Below are positions 11,113 to 22,742 of a stretch of 64,000 bases of DNA, piece after piece. The first letter of the stretch is position 1. Every line of letters starts with the position of its first letter. The DNA comes from Neckera pumila (Eukaryota > Streptophyta > Bryopsida > Hypnales > Neckeraceae): contig OZ018411.1 in NCBI GenBank assembly GCA_963969595.1, positions 10,604,501 through 10,668,500 on the forward strand, written 5' to 3'. Both the position numbers and the translations under genes were made by a program. The notes below the pieces were generated by a model. The model worked only from the letters and a program-made list of their open reading frames with translations, made no database searches and was not told the origin of the DNA.

Positions 11113-11771
11113 CATGCCATCATTATTGTAGTTCAGTGTTTTGTGCAATATGTTCATTATTTGGTGTTTCAGGGTTTCTAAGGTTTTTGTAGGCTAGAAC
11201 ATGTCTCTACATTGTTTAAGTATTAACTCCAATACATTTATCATCCAAATAAGATATGATATCTATCTCTAGACAATTTATGCTAACCAAAATTTCATGA
11301 AATGATGGTATTCCACAAACATGCCACTTTTATTTTTTCAACTATGCGGTCTGTAATCTATACAAGTCATAGACTTCAAAGATAAAGAAGGAAATGAATG
11401 GAAAATAGGGCCTATTGAATACTACCATTTTAATAAAAAAATTCCATTGCTTGCTTGCTAACCATGTAGTCATGTATAATTAGTATTCATCTAACCAAAA
11501 ATTAAGCCATCTATTGATGAATTCATCCATCAAGGCTCTTAATATAGTCTCCTCCTTAAGATTAGTCGTTGTTCTCAATTACAACATTAAGATAGTCCTT
11601 TCAGAAATCAATCTATCTTTTTAGGAAGACTTAGTTTGTCCTTATAGTAATCCTTCTATTTTATTGAGAACCTTCAACATGATTTATTACATAGATATTG
11701 CATCCCAACTTTTTGTATACTCCTTGGTTTTGTATGTAATTATATTTCAAGAGCCACTTTAGGAAGTTTAA

Positions 11772-12684
11772 CCCCTAAGTCCCATTTTCTTGGAATAAAA
11801 TATATTTTGGATAGGTTTTCTTCCTACAATCTTAATTTTTGTTGCGATTTTTTGAATTTTTTTTTTAAGATAGGAAACACATCAGCTCTTTGGGAATATA
11901 ATTTCTATTCCAATCGGTGCCCTTGAGCAAGAATTATGTCACCCTAAGCCCAAAATAGAGTTCATTGGGTACTAGCAAAAAAATCACAAAACGTTATTAA
12001 AAATTTAATTTTGTTTCTTGTAAAAAGTATTTTCACATATATAGAATTGTTTGGTTCATTCTATTTGGACTAGTGAAGAGAAAGTTTATGGACGATCTTG
12101 TTTTGGGGGCAATCTAAGCATCTTTTTGAAAAAACAACTTATAGGATTATAATTTGAACACAATTTTCACAATTTTTCAAAAAAAAAAGTTTGACAAGTT
12201 TAAATTCTATTAGAACAATCTCACAATTGGGATTATTGTGTTTCCATTCCGTCTTAGACCTATTTACAATTTGATTTTCCTTCTATCTCAAACCTACTTC
12301 TACTTAACAATTTTTTAAAGAATGAAAATGGCAAGTGCTTGTTTTTTGAAATTTACTTCTAGACTTTTAACTCAATTCTTTAAGATAAATTTTTTAATTC
12401 AATATTGGTAGTGCAAAAATTTTAAGCTAAGAAGATTTAAAGCCTTAAACACTAGATAGGCAAGGTACCAAAAAAAAAAATTTCACTTTAAATGCAAATA
12501 TCTTGCAATGTAAGATGTCAAAGTTTTTGAAATTTCTTCCACACATTTTCATACAAGTCTAATGCAAGATCCCATGGTTAGACATGAAAAAGAAATTCTA
12601 ATTTTTTTTGCACTTTATAGTAGAAATGACAATTCTGAGTGGAATCTAATATTCTAATGAAAAAAAGCCTTGTGACTTTAGGAA
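11772..12684. mobile_element. TTAA-flanked ~0.9-kb DNA element, copy 1
   Basis: It is bounded by TTAA at 11768-11771 and 12685-12688. The left terminus is CCCCTAAGTCCCATTTTC and the right end ends ACTTTAGGAA. Its interior aligns block by block with 24116-25018 and 48488-49412, for example TACTTCTACTTAACA, CAATTGGGATTA and CACTTTAAATGCA. It lies in the decayed gypsy relic. No transposase is seen. Confidence 0.75.
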
Positions 12685-13111
12685 TTAAGTAGCACATGTT
12701 TAGGATTTGAAACATGTTTTCACATCAAACTCGCCAAGAAAACATTTTAATATTTCAGTTGCTAATTCATATGCCATTTGTTCTATTCATTTGAAAACAT
12801 CATATGCTCTTTGGCAATAACTTCTTTGAAAAGTCAAGTTTCAAACTAAATCTTTTTGAGTAACCTTCAAAAAGAACTTAGCTCCAACTTCAAGTATTCT
12901 AAACCTAAACCTTCTTCTTCTATGTTTGTAGTGCTTAGTCCGATCTTGCAAATTCTTTATACTCAATTTTACACACAATGACTTCGTTCATCTATGTAAT
13001 CATCTTATTAACCCCTCAAGGACTAAAAATGTATAATTTCTCCTCTTCAAATTTCAATGGCAAATTATTGGTAGGATGAAACAAATCTCAATATTTTATA
13101 TAGTAAGATCT

Positions 13112-13415
13112 CACTAAAAGAAAACTGCATTTAACTTATTAAAAATTGCGCTTTTCTTATCAAACTTGTGTTGTGCTTGACAAAAATTGCGTTATACTCA
13201 ACAAAAAGTATGGGGTGGATTTTGTTGAGTTTTCCCTGCATAACGCAAAATTTTGCATTCCACTGTTTCAACATAGAATTTGACAAATAAAACGCAAAAT
13301 TGTATTAGAATGCAAAATTTTACGTTATGAAGGGAAAACTCAACAAAAGCCACCCCATACTTTCTATTGAGTACAACGCAATTTTTGAAAAGTACAACGC
13401 AGTTTTCTTCTAGTC
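13112..13415. mobile_element. CACTA-type MITE (304 bp) with TCT duplication
   Basis: The left end is CACTAAAAGAAAACTGC and the right end is its near complement (GCAGTTTTCTTCTAGTC). Flanking TCT triplets lie at 13109-13111 and 13416-13418. Most of the element is a long inverted repeat (about 13182-13264 against 13317-13390), so it folds on itself. CACTA ends with a 3-bp duplication are typical of the CMC/EnSpm superfamily. Confidence 0.8.
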
Positions 13416-13912
13416 TCTCGTAGAGTAACAAGTTGATATAGTTGATGCATATTCCAATTTTCAAAATTTCAATGAAGGAAGTACTAAAATTTTATTTAGA
13501 AAATGTAGTCTAATAGAAAAAGGGAGAAAACATAATTTTTTCCAATAGAAAAAAACATTTTCTTGGACATTTCTTGTCTTAACTTTGCACCAACAAGTTG
13601 AATCTTAAGAAAACATTTCAAATTTGTATTTTTAGCAATTTTAAAAATACAAGGTTCAATCTGAATACAAAAGAGTTAGAATGATTTCAATTTTTTGAAG
13701 GTATTCCCAAAAATATGATTATAATACTAATTGTTAAATTTCAAAAATTTATGCGTATAGAAATTTTTGTAAATTTTGTAGGATCCAATTTGGTCAATTT
13801 TGGGTTTCTACTCCTTTTGTTTGAAAATGTGTACAAATTTGAAAGGATTTTGATTTCTCATTTAAAAAATTGAAAAACATAATATGTGCATTAGAATCCA
13901 ATACAATTTGTG

Positions 13913-13938
13913 GGGTGGGGGGGGGGGGGGGGGGGGGA
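13913..13938. repeat. Poly-G tract
   Basis: A G homopolymer of about 20 bases, preceded by GTGGGGT, stands inside otherwise AT-rich DNA. Confidence 0.9.
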
Positions 13939-14907
13939 TAGAAAAGCATTATTCATCTTTTAATTATTTTTCCTCCCCAAAAGCTGCATTTTTTGCCTAT
14001 AAAATTGATCATATAAAATTGTTATAGTCTAAAAATCCAACAATCAGTATTTTCCATAATTAATTCCATGCATACTTGACAAATTAGTGGTTTTACTTTT
14101 GTGTGGTTAAAATTAAAATTTCAAGCACATCCATATGCAAAAAAATTATCAAAGTGGGACAATTCATTGAAAACCTATATTGTCAAAAAGTTGTTAGGCC
14201 TTAAAGGGTTAACATTTTTGAAGGTGCCTTGAATTTGAATTTGAAATTGTGATTGGAGTATTCTAAGTGCTCTTGACTATATAAGGAATAAATTAGACTA
14301 ATAACAATATTAGAATGAAGATTGTGGTTATTAGCAAATTGTACTAAACATAACCACTCTTTTTAAGAATGTTGTCTTATTGCAACATTCATTCTAAGCA
14401 ATTCCTTTGCAATTCTATTTGTTTGTTCCATTTGACCATCAATTTTAAGCTGATAAGCTTTATTTAGCTTAATTTTAGTACCACACAACTTAATCAATGT
14501 GGTTCATAGTTTCTTACAAATTTTTTATTCCTTTCATTTATGATTTCAGACTAAAGACAATCCTTAAAGTTTAAAACATTCCTCATAAATAACCGCTTAA
14601 TTGCATTGGATGTTTAAACCATTGCATACATAGGACTAAAGTTTTTTTATTATTGTCAAAATATTTACAACCATAAAGAAATCAAATCCTAATTGAGCTT
14701 AGGAGAGACCTTTGATTATGGAGGCTCTTCAATCTTTAAGCTTATTAGAAACCACTCTTTCCTAGCATACAATCCACGCATTTACTTGCTACAACCACAT
14801 CGGGAGTCACGTCTGCCATGAATTCAAGTCTAAGTTTGATGAGCATTGTGCATATTTTCTTTCATAGACAAAATATGATAGAGTTGAGAATTTTCATGAA
14901 AATTGTA

Positions 14908-15118
14908 CATTTGAGGGGATTTGGGGCCTTGGAGGGCCATTTTAGTCTCGTTCTCCAATCTAGCCAGATTCTATGAACTGCGGTACGGGCAATTAGAATT
15001 TTTCTTTTCAAGAAAAAATAAAAATTCAAAAATGATATAGCAACCACTGTGCCATGTTAGCAGTCTGGGAACGCAGGAGAACTCGCAACCCTCTAAGGCC
15101 TTCAAATCCCCTCCAATG
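14908..15118. mobile_element. TIR element with CATTNGAGGGG ends
   Basis: The left end CATTTGAGGGGATTTGG pairs with the complement of the right end (CATTGGAGGGGATTTGA on the minus strand), and the similarity extends about 35 bp through GGCCTTGGAGGG. It is 211 bp without a coding region. The start resembles the CATTAGG elements at 29501, 45341 and 47981, so it may be a divergent member. Confidence 0.65.
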
Positions 15119-17000
15119 ATGATTCCTTGAAATACAATGTATTTGTTTATAATTCTGGTACAGTGAGTGATGCTTTCCGCCTTGCTACTAAATTCAAAAA
15201 GCAAGAGAGGACCATGGAAAGTCCGAATTCAAATAGTCACCTTGGCAAGAGATCAAATATATTTGGCCACAAACCTCCTACGCCGTGCAACTACAACTCA
15301 ATCTTTAAACTACAAGTTGGCCTAAACAAGAATACAAAAAAATATATCAATTAACACAATAAGCTTTCCTATCAAGATCAAACCACTTGATTATAGAAGA
15401 GAGATAAATACAAAAGATTATCTTCTCCTCCTTGAACTCCATCTTTATAAAATGGAAAAACATCACTTTTTAAGATAGACCAAGATCATTTTTCAACTAT
15501 GGCTTTCTATTTTTCCTTGTATCTAGAACTTTTCACTGAAATAAAAATTCTAGTTATATAAGTTTAGAAGTATTCTAAATTTCAGTGCATATCTTATCCA
15601 AATCTTAAACCTCTATTGGCAGTTAGATCCAAGTTCTAGTATACTTGTCTAACTCCAATACATAACAATGGTCTGTCAATAGTGAGCCATAGGTGATAGA
15701 AGTACTCAATTCTTTGAAAACCAAACATAAAAAATAGAGTGGTACACATGGCAATCAATCACTAGTGGTTTAGCTTTTCCAAAAACTTTGAAAGGGGTTT
15801 AATAACCTTTTTCTATTGGTTGTAAGACCTCATAAGGGTACACATGTAATTTTCTAAACAAAATACTTCATCAATGGTGCTAGTTCAATTACCCGCCCTA
15901 CCCCATATTTGTGTTGTTCAAGAAGCACTTTGGGCTACAATCTATATGGCATAAATGGAATTGCGGGTGTGTATTTATATGTATTTATATAATTTGTATC
16001 TACACTCTTGTATAGATACATGTGTATATTGTACTATATATATTCTATATCTCGTAGGTTTTCTATACTTTGTACTTTGTCCTCCATATCCATATTTTGC
16101 ACCCTGAGGGTAACTTAGAAAAATTTAGCATGTTACGTGTGGCTAAAGATTTGGTACATTTTATTCATTGCTCCTAAATTTTTGAAAATATTTGAGATAA
16201 TATATCAAAAAAATAGGTGAATCACAAGTATAATAAATATGTGGATATATATAATATGAACAATTTGATTTTTTTAATCTCATGTATCATAAATGTAAAA
16301 GTATTCTAGGTTAAGGATATGACTAGGGTCTTTATTCCTGTTAGATATTGTATAAATGTACCATGAAGTGAAAGTATCCTAGGCTAGGGCAATGAGTAGG
16401 GTCTATATTCCACCAGGTTTGAATGATTCAATTGTATATTAATGTCATGTGAAGGTTGTGGTACAAATGAAGGCCGTGTTACATGTTGCATTCCAGTTGA
16501 TTTGTTGTTCTATCTTGGTATTTTGTATTGTTTGGGTGCATGAGTCACATTCATTATAGACATTAAATAAAGTATGTTTTGAATTCTTATGCAATGGCAT
16601 TTACATATGATAACCTCTATGTATCTACAATCTTCATTTATAGCTCAATTTGCTAGGTGTTTAGCAATGTTCTATGGTACCATTGCTATCACGTATTTTG
16701 TAATATTTAATTACAGACTTATAAAGTATAGCTTTGTTACATATAGGGTGTTTCCAATTCAAGATCCTTTAATTATACTGAAGTATTGGTATGAAAAATT
16801 GGTCTAACTTTCAAATTTAAAGTAAGTGTATGGTACTTAAAATTATGACAAATTAGAAAATTAGGAAACCATATGGTCTATTTAGTTAGTCTCTTTTATC
16901 AAAACACCCCCCATAAATACTATTCTTTGGTTACACGTGATATGCAAACTCCCTTAAGAGTCCCCCCCCGGGATTTCGCATCCCTTGGTTATTTTTTTTT
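15119..17000. other. Intergenic, nothing recognised except AT-rich simple sequence
   Basis: A degenerate TATTTATA/GTATAGATAC tract lies at about 15960-16080. The open frames seen here are short and AT-driven, and I found no gene or complete transposon. Confidence 0.4.
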
Positions 17001-17005
17001 TGCGG

Positions 17006-17222
17006 ATTTGACGGCATGGGGTACTTTCAATTTATTTAACTCAGATCCAAGGGTTGGAGATTATTGAAGCCCGGAGGGCATGGCAAGGTGTTCGCATCAT
17101 CATAGGAGATAGTACAGTACACTGTCTTTTGAGTGGATAGTCACACACATGTTCCGGTGGCCTCAAGTATTGAATCAATTACACTATGTAGGCTGTCTTT
17201 TGAGTGGATAGTGTAATTGATT
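17006..17222 (+). repeat. Dispersed motif family unit (GTCTTTTGAGTGGATAGT)
   Basis: The 18-mer occurs at 17124-17141 and 17195-17212. The second copy sits in the loop of a hairpin with 15-bp arms (17173-17187 and 17208-17222). About 120 bp upstream is TTTGACGGCAT and a GGAGGGCA block, the same order of blocks as at 19217-19340 and 26547-26656. Confidence 0.55.
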
Positions 17223-18582
17223 TCCATCCTCCTCAATTCTTTTCTTTGTGTGGCAAATCCTAAATTCATTAAAATTTCAATTCCACAAAAAACAAAAAAA
17301 CAATGATCTAATGAGAAACTACAGTTTACTCTTTATAGTCCTGCAATCACTGCTTTGGACACCCTACTACATTATTTCAATCAAAGCACAATAAAATGTA
17401 GCCAATACTTCCATCTTCAAAGTGCAAGTGCTGTTTTTGTAAATTCAAGCTATCAACTATACTTCTCTGTGTTTTCAAATGCACAATGTCTTCTTTGAGG
17501 TTTGTAAACTATCCTTCTCTGTCTTTATGCTCCCTAAAGGAATACTAGCAACAACTAAATTCAGAATTTCTAATAGAGGAGGTCCCATGTCTAAGGACTG
17601 AAAGTAATAAGAAACCATAGAAAATCAAGACATTGAAGACAAAAGCAAATGCAATATACAAGACGAGTTCATAAGTGAAAGGAGGTCATGGGAATGTAAC
17701 CGCCTATAGATCCAAAGTTGAAGTTGAAAAGCTCAACAATCCAAAGAACTCAAAATGGTCATTAAAGGCTGCAGTCTTACAAATCTCTATCGACAAGCTA
17801 CTTCAAATCCCTAACTACTTCAGTAAGCAATCATTTCAGTGCAAGTGAGTAGATAGAGAGTTTAATTTTTTTTCTAGACCCCCAGATCCAACGGTCCTGG
17901 ACAGCCCACCATCGACACATTGACGGATATTGCTTTCCTAAGTGAAGCAGATCAACGGTAGGGAAGGAGGTATGGCCACATCAACGGTAGGCAAGGGGGA
18001 CATTTTAACAGTGGTGACAACATCTTTTCATGAGATAGTTATAGTTTCATGAGAATGTCCATTCCAACCTCTCTCTCAAATTTGTCCATAACTTTTGATT
18101 AGAGATTCAAAATTTCAAACGGATTTTTGGCAATGAAACTTATCTTCATTCACGTACTTTTTTTGGTTCAAAGTTTTTTGAAAAAGGTTATTTTACTATG
18201 CCTAAATGAGGTCTAAAATTCTACTTTTAACACAATTCTTGCCTTAACTATGATGCTTGAGAAACTACAAATTCAAATTTAATTACCCCACATGGGTTGT
18301 TCTACCTTCTACCACCCCATGTGTATATATAGAGTTGCCTTTTCAATTGAAAACACAAAACATGAATGACAATCACATCAAATTTATGTCATTCAAACAT
18401 TGAGATAAAAGATCTCTATAAATTGATTGCCATTTTGAATAAGTTTGCTATTTTATTTACAGCTTTAATTCAAAGTACTGAATTTGTTGTTAACCCCAAT
18501 GTGCAACTGTGACCTTGTAATTGACTCAGACCCCTTGCTGTGTTTTGACAAGTTCCGCCAAGTGTCCTTATAGTTACTGATT

Positions 18583-18645
18583 TGGTGTGGAATATACCAC
18601 ACCATTTCATCCCTTGGATGAAATGATGTGGTATGTTCCACATCA
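18583..18645. repeat. Short perfect-looped hairpin
   Basis: The arms are about 30 bp (18583-18612 and 18616-18645) with a 3-nt loop. They contain ACCACACCATTTCATCC paired with GGATGAAATGATGTGGT. Only a few mismatches are present. Confidence 0.8.
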
Positions 18646-19019
18646 TTCCGTCCAGGGAAGGCAGTCAACGTGACTGCTACTGAATGTTATGAGTGATCAA
18701 CAAGTTGCCTAACATTTTTTTTACAAATAATTATGACTATAGTTGATTGTAATCAGATAAGTTGACAACACTCTATGCAATTAGAAATGCAGTCAGATAG
18801 AGTGCAAGAACGCACTGCTCCTCTTTTGAGATGGTAGTCACACAGAATTGTCACAATGCACCCAAAATCCAATTTTTTTATTAATTCTCCTGTAACCCCC
18901 CCAATTTTTTGAAGTTAATTTTTAAATTTTTAAATTTTCATACCCTCCCCCTTCCCCCTACCCTCTTGTAATTTTCAGAAAGGAATGCAATTGACAAACA
19001 ATATGAGATAAACAACATC

Positions 19020-19165
19020 TCATATCTTGTACCCGTACCTGTATTTGTATCCAGTATTGTACGGTGTTTATATCTGTATTCACATTCAATATTTACAATG
19101 TATTTGTATACAATACTGTATCCGTATCCAATATTCATTTTGGTATCCATATCCGTATTGATATT
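19020..19165. repeat. Degenerate TATCCG hexamer repeat
   Basis: The stretch is built from variants of GTATCCGTATCC and TTTGTATC, with loss of exact period. A similar tract (TATATACC/CCATATA variants) is at 44850-45000. Confidence 0.7.
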
Positions 19166-19216
19166 TGGACGGCTAAAGTTAAATCTCACAAAGTCAATGG
19201 CATGTGATTTTCTGAG

Positions 19217-19340
19217 AAATCAACGGCATTTTGAAGGTAAACATTTTTAAAGAACAAACAATCAACAGCCTTTAAATTTTTTGAGAAGGGGGGGCAACTA
19301 ATACAAACCAGGGGTGCCATCTTTTCAGGAGATAGTTCAG
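19217..19340 (+). repeat. Dispersed motif family unit, divergent
   Basis: It contains ATCAACGGCATTTTGAAGG, then a G7 block followed by CAACT, then ATCTTTTCAGGAGATAGTTC. This is the same block order as the unit ending at 26656. Confidence 0.45.
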
Positions 19341-19766
19341 GAGTCACAATAGACCAACCGCACTCCAAAAATTTTGATTAGGGTTCCTAATGCCATTTTG
19401 TTCCCTATAGCTTATTTTTGATGGATTTTGGGACGTCAATTTGGGACCCTAATGGCACTTTAATTTATTTCACTAAGTTTAGTCATATAAAGATAATTAT
19501 TTGGAGTCATCTCCAATCACTAAACAGTTGTCAGTTATATTGTTTTTTGGTGTGCTCATTTTTGAGTTACTACATGACTGTACATCACTAAATGTAGCTA
19601 AATGTAGTCACTGGTGTACAATGTTGACCAGGAGGAATAATAAATTTTGGATGAGTCATCTTTCATGTCAATATAAAAACTTCACTATTTGAAGATTTTG
19701 AAATGCACCTTTTTGAAAGATTTATGTAGTAACTCTCAAAATGATTCATATATGAGCAAAAATTGT

Positions 19767-20468
19767 CATAACTAATTGAAAAATTACATTTTCCCAAAAA
19801 TTTGGCCATGTCAAAATATAAGTAGCATACTCATATAAAATGATTTCTTAAGATTTTAAATTTTTTCTTTGATAATTTTGATAATTTAATCAAATGTGTT
19901 AGTGAAAAAAAACTTTTAATACAACTAATTTTTTTTTGTGATTCTTTAGTAAGTGGAATGAGAATTTGTTTTAGAAATTTTTGGTAAGAATTCCTCAAAC
20001 TTAAATTTTTATTGAGTGAAATATTACTGACAAAAGTATGACTCCAAATTTCTACATTTCTTATAATTCATTTCAAAAACTTCCAAAAATCATGCAAAAA
20101 TAGTTTAGAACATTTAATGTACTTTTCTATTTTTTTCACAATTTTGGGAGATTATTGGAGTACATGATAAGAATGCAAAAAAGTTGGAGTCATACTTTAG
20201 TCAATAATATTTCACTCAATAAAAATTTTAAGTTTGAGAAATTCTTACCCCAAAAATGTCTAAAAAGAATCCTCATTGTACTTATTAAATGTACTTGAAT
20301 TTTATTTTTTTTGTTTAAAGTTTTTTTTCACTAATACATTTGATTAAATTATCAAAATTATCAAAAATAATTTTTAAAACTTTTCAAAATCATGTTATAC
20401 AAGTATTTACTTCTACTTCAATATGTCTAAATTTTTTTGGAAAAATCTAGTTTTTCAATTAGTTGTGG
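19767..20468. mobile_element. Large foldback element (~700 bp)
   Basis: Two arms of about 310 bp (19767-20075 and about 20157-20468) are inverted copies around a spacer of about 80 bp. Paired blocks include GATAATTTTGATAATTTAAT, TTTTTATTGAGTGAAATATT and AACTAATTGAAAAA. Several gaps and substitutions show it is old. There is no coding sequence. It resembles foldback-type transposons; the superfamily is unknown. Confidence 0.8.
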
Positions 20469-20640
20469 AAACTTTTGAAGTGTACAAATATACACCATAG
20501 TAATAGAAACCAATTGAAACAAACAAAACAAATGAAATCTATAATCATAATACCTTTTGACAATTGAATTCATTGTATTATGTACAATTATCGGCTAATA
20601 GCATCTATAATACCTTATAAAATCTAAATCTATGAAAATA

Positions 20641-20785
20641 CACTAGTAGAAAACAATGTCACAAAAAACAAAACCAACTAACACTTTTGGTGTTTTTTGG
20701 ACAAAAAACAGAAAATTTGCGTTGATAACAATTTTCAAAAAATGTTAGCTAGTGCTGTTGATTGTGATTTTGTTTTCTTCTAGTG
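20641..20785. mobile_element. CACTA-type MITE (145 bp) with ATA duplication
   Basis: The ends CACTAGTAGAAAACAATG and TTTTGTTTTCTTCTAGTG form imperfect inverted repeats. ATA flanks both sides (20638-20640 and 20786-20788). The terminal pentamer and 3-bp duplication fit CMC/EnSpm non-autonomous elements. Confidence 0.85.
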
Positions 20786-20788
20786 ATA

Positions 20789-22518
20789 CCTTAAATCTTA
20801 AGAAAATTCTAGGTTCCTAAAATAATGTAGGATCCATGGTACATAAATCCTCATTGAACTATAGAAATACCTTTGAATCTAGGAAGTTTGTCTAAATCTA
20901 TGTAAAATCCTTCTATGTGCACTCTACAATTACATCTACATTCTAATATCTATATGTAAAGAAAAATAAAAAATGAAAAATGAAATTTACATGTTCATCT
21001 AAAAATGCCACACTAAGTTAGCAAAAACAAATAAAGTTGAAAAAACTTGAAATTTATAATTTGATAATGTGCTATCAATATGTTTCATAAAACCAAATGT
21101 CATTGGATTTTAAAAGAAAATAATTCTAAGAAAATTGACAACAATCTAAACTACAAATTGTAATAACATCACAATTAATATAAATATAAGAAAATCTCAA
21201 GTCTTTATTGCAAACAATAGATTTGATTTAATGGTGAAGTTCTACATAAATATAAATCTATGAAAACCTTGCATGTTTAATTAGTGCTATAACAAACAAA
21301 CCTTACAAAAAGATAATCATACATGAAGCTAAAAGCATAAAGTAAGTTAAAATGACAATGAAATCTACAAATTGCAAGTTCATCTACATTTACAACAGTT
21401 TATGTCATGTTCAATGTTTGACTAGAGATCAAGCTTTTGCATATTGCTACACACATACAAACAACTTTAGAAACAAGTAAGGATGTCAAAAATTGCAACT
21501 ATGCAACATCATCCAAGAAGCGAACATAATAAAAAGCAGAAGGCAAAGAATAACAACAAGCATTGAAAGATTCAAGAAAATACATTGGGCCTTAGTCCTA
21601 AGCACTACAAAATGTTACACAAGAGGGTGACAAGTAGAAGGCAAATGATGTCCCTTATTGCAACAAGCCTTCATCATAGCCTCCATAAAATTTATATCAT
21701 GGGTGTGATGGTGGAGCCTCCGTCATTTTATAATTAGGATGGATTTTACGATTATCATTTGCAATTGATGACTAGAGTTAGTTGTATTTCAGTTGATTGC
21801 CAATTAAGAGTCAAACTTGCAACTTTTATTCATTATACATAGCTTAACGTCTTGTAAAGCTTGTCTTTTGAGTGGATAGTGACAAACCACGTCAGAAAGA
21901 ATGAAAACTCAAAATCAATTTTAAAACATGTATTCATGTCATTTTTTCATTTGGTGAAAAACATTTAAAAGAAGTTCTCAAAAGTGTGCATGGGTACATT
22001 TTTTAAAAAGAACTTCAAAAGCTTTATTCAAACAAATTATGTCAAGAAGTATTTAAAATGAAGTACAACTATCATTTTTCCATTTGAAGAAAAACATTAA
22101 AGGCGGATAGTGAGGGAATGTGTGAACCACATTCTAAGGATTGAATGCCCTGACCCTGGTTTTTATGACAAACCAGCAAATCCTAAAATAATTAAGAAAA
22201 CAAGAGTGTTCAGCAAATTGACATCGTTCCGAAGCAAGTCATCAAAGCTCTAACCTTGTCCATTCAAATGCTACAATTCACAATTTCTACTAAATTTCCA
22301 AGTACAAAATTTTATGCTAAAATTGGAAAACAATGACCAACAATCTTGTCGTCATAACAGGATTGTTGTATTGACACATGTGGTGCACACATATATAAAG
22401 CCTGCATCAGTCCAATTTTCTTCTTCACCTTCTAGAGTTCTAGACCTGTTTTTCTTGATATTTCAAAATGCAATCTCTTACCCAACTTCTTAATTCCCGA
22501 GGAAAGACCTACTATACG
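20789..22518. other. Intergenic AT-rich stretch
   Basis: No gene is seen. A copy of GTCTTTTGAGTGGATAGT lies at 21863-21880. The rest is unannotated repeat-like sequence with no boundaries I could fix. Confidence 0.4.
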
Positions 22519-22742
22519 TAAGGTCAAACCACCCATTCCCGATCAGGGACCTAATTGTGATCAAATGTAAAGATGCTGCTCATTTTAGAACTTAAATGTT
22601 CTTACACCATAGATAGCTTATGGTTTTGGTCAACAAACCATAAGCTATCTATGGTGTAAGAACATTTAAGTTCTAAAATGAATACGTTCTTTACATTTGA
22701 TTGCAATTAGGTCCTTGATCGGGAATGGGTGGTTCGACCTTA
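22519..22742. repeat. Near-perfect 108-bp inverted repeat with 8-nt loop
   Basis: The arms are 22519-22626 and 22635-22742, with loop TGGTCAAC. By eye about 99 of 108 positions pair; mismatches cluster at one spot of about six bases and a few singles. The base composition is less AT-rich than the surroundings. A transcript would form one long hairpin. It could be a young MIRNA-like or small-RNA locus, or a foldback transposon. No transposon terminus motif is apparent at the outer ends. Confidence 0.9.

Larger units (their letters stand above)
13012..14208. mobile_element. TTAA-flanked DNA element inserted in gypsy integrase
   Basis: It is flanked by TTAA at 13008-13011 and 14209-14212, with left end CCCCTCAAGGACTA and right end GGCCTTAAAGGG. 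Removing it with one TTAA rejoins the integrase reading frame on the minus strand, so the boundaries are well supported. Without the nested MITE at 13112-13415 and its duplicated TCT the length is about 890 bp, like the other copies. Interior similarity to those copies was not obvious by eye. Confidence 0.75.
11600..14840 (-). pseudogene. Dead Ty3/gypsy integrase region, split by two insertions
   Basis: Minus-strand translation in broken frames gives integrase landmarks in order. These are a C-x2-C remnant near 14790, FFMVVN, AVIYEECFKL, then KLCGTKIKLNKAY and KIDGQMEQTNRIA at 14390-14505, then FANNHNLHSN. After the TTAA element at 13012-14208 the same frame resumes at 13007 with KNLQDRTKHYKHRRRR, then EVGAKFFLKVT, QRAYDVFK and EQMAYELA to about 12690. 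That is the GPF/GPY-side tail of a gypsy integrase. Several stops and frameshifts make it non-functional. A possible remnant continues at 11767-11600 beyond a second TTAA element. No LTRs were identified. Confidence 0.8.

Noticed and set aside
22519..22742. Assigning the foldback as a known MIRNA gene
   Set aside because: No arm segment matches a conserved plant miRNA that I recognise, so only a hairpin is claimed.
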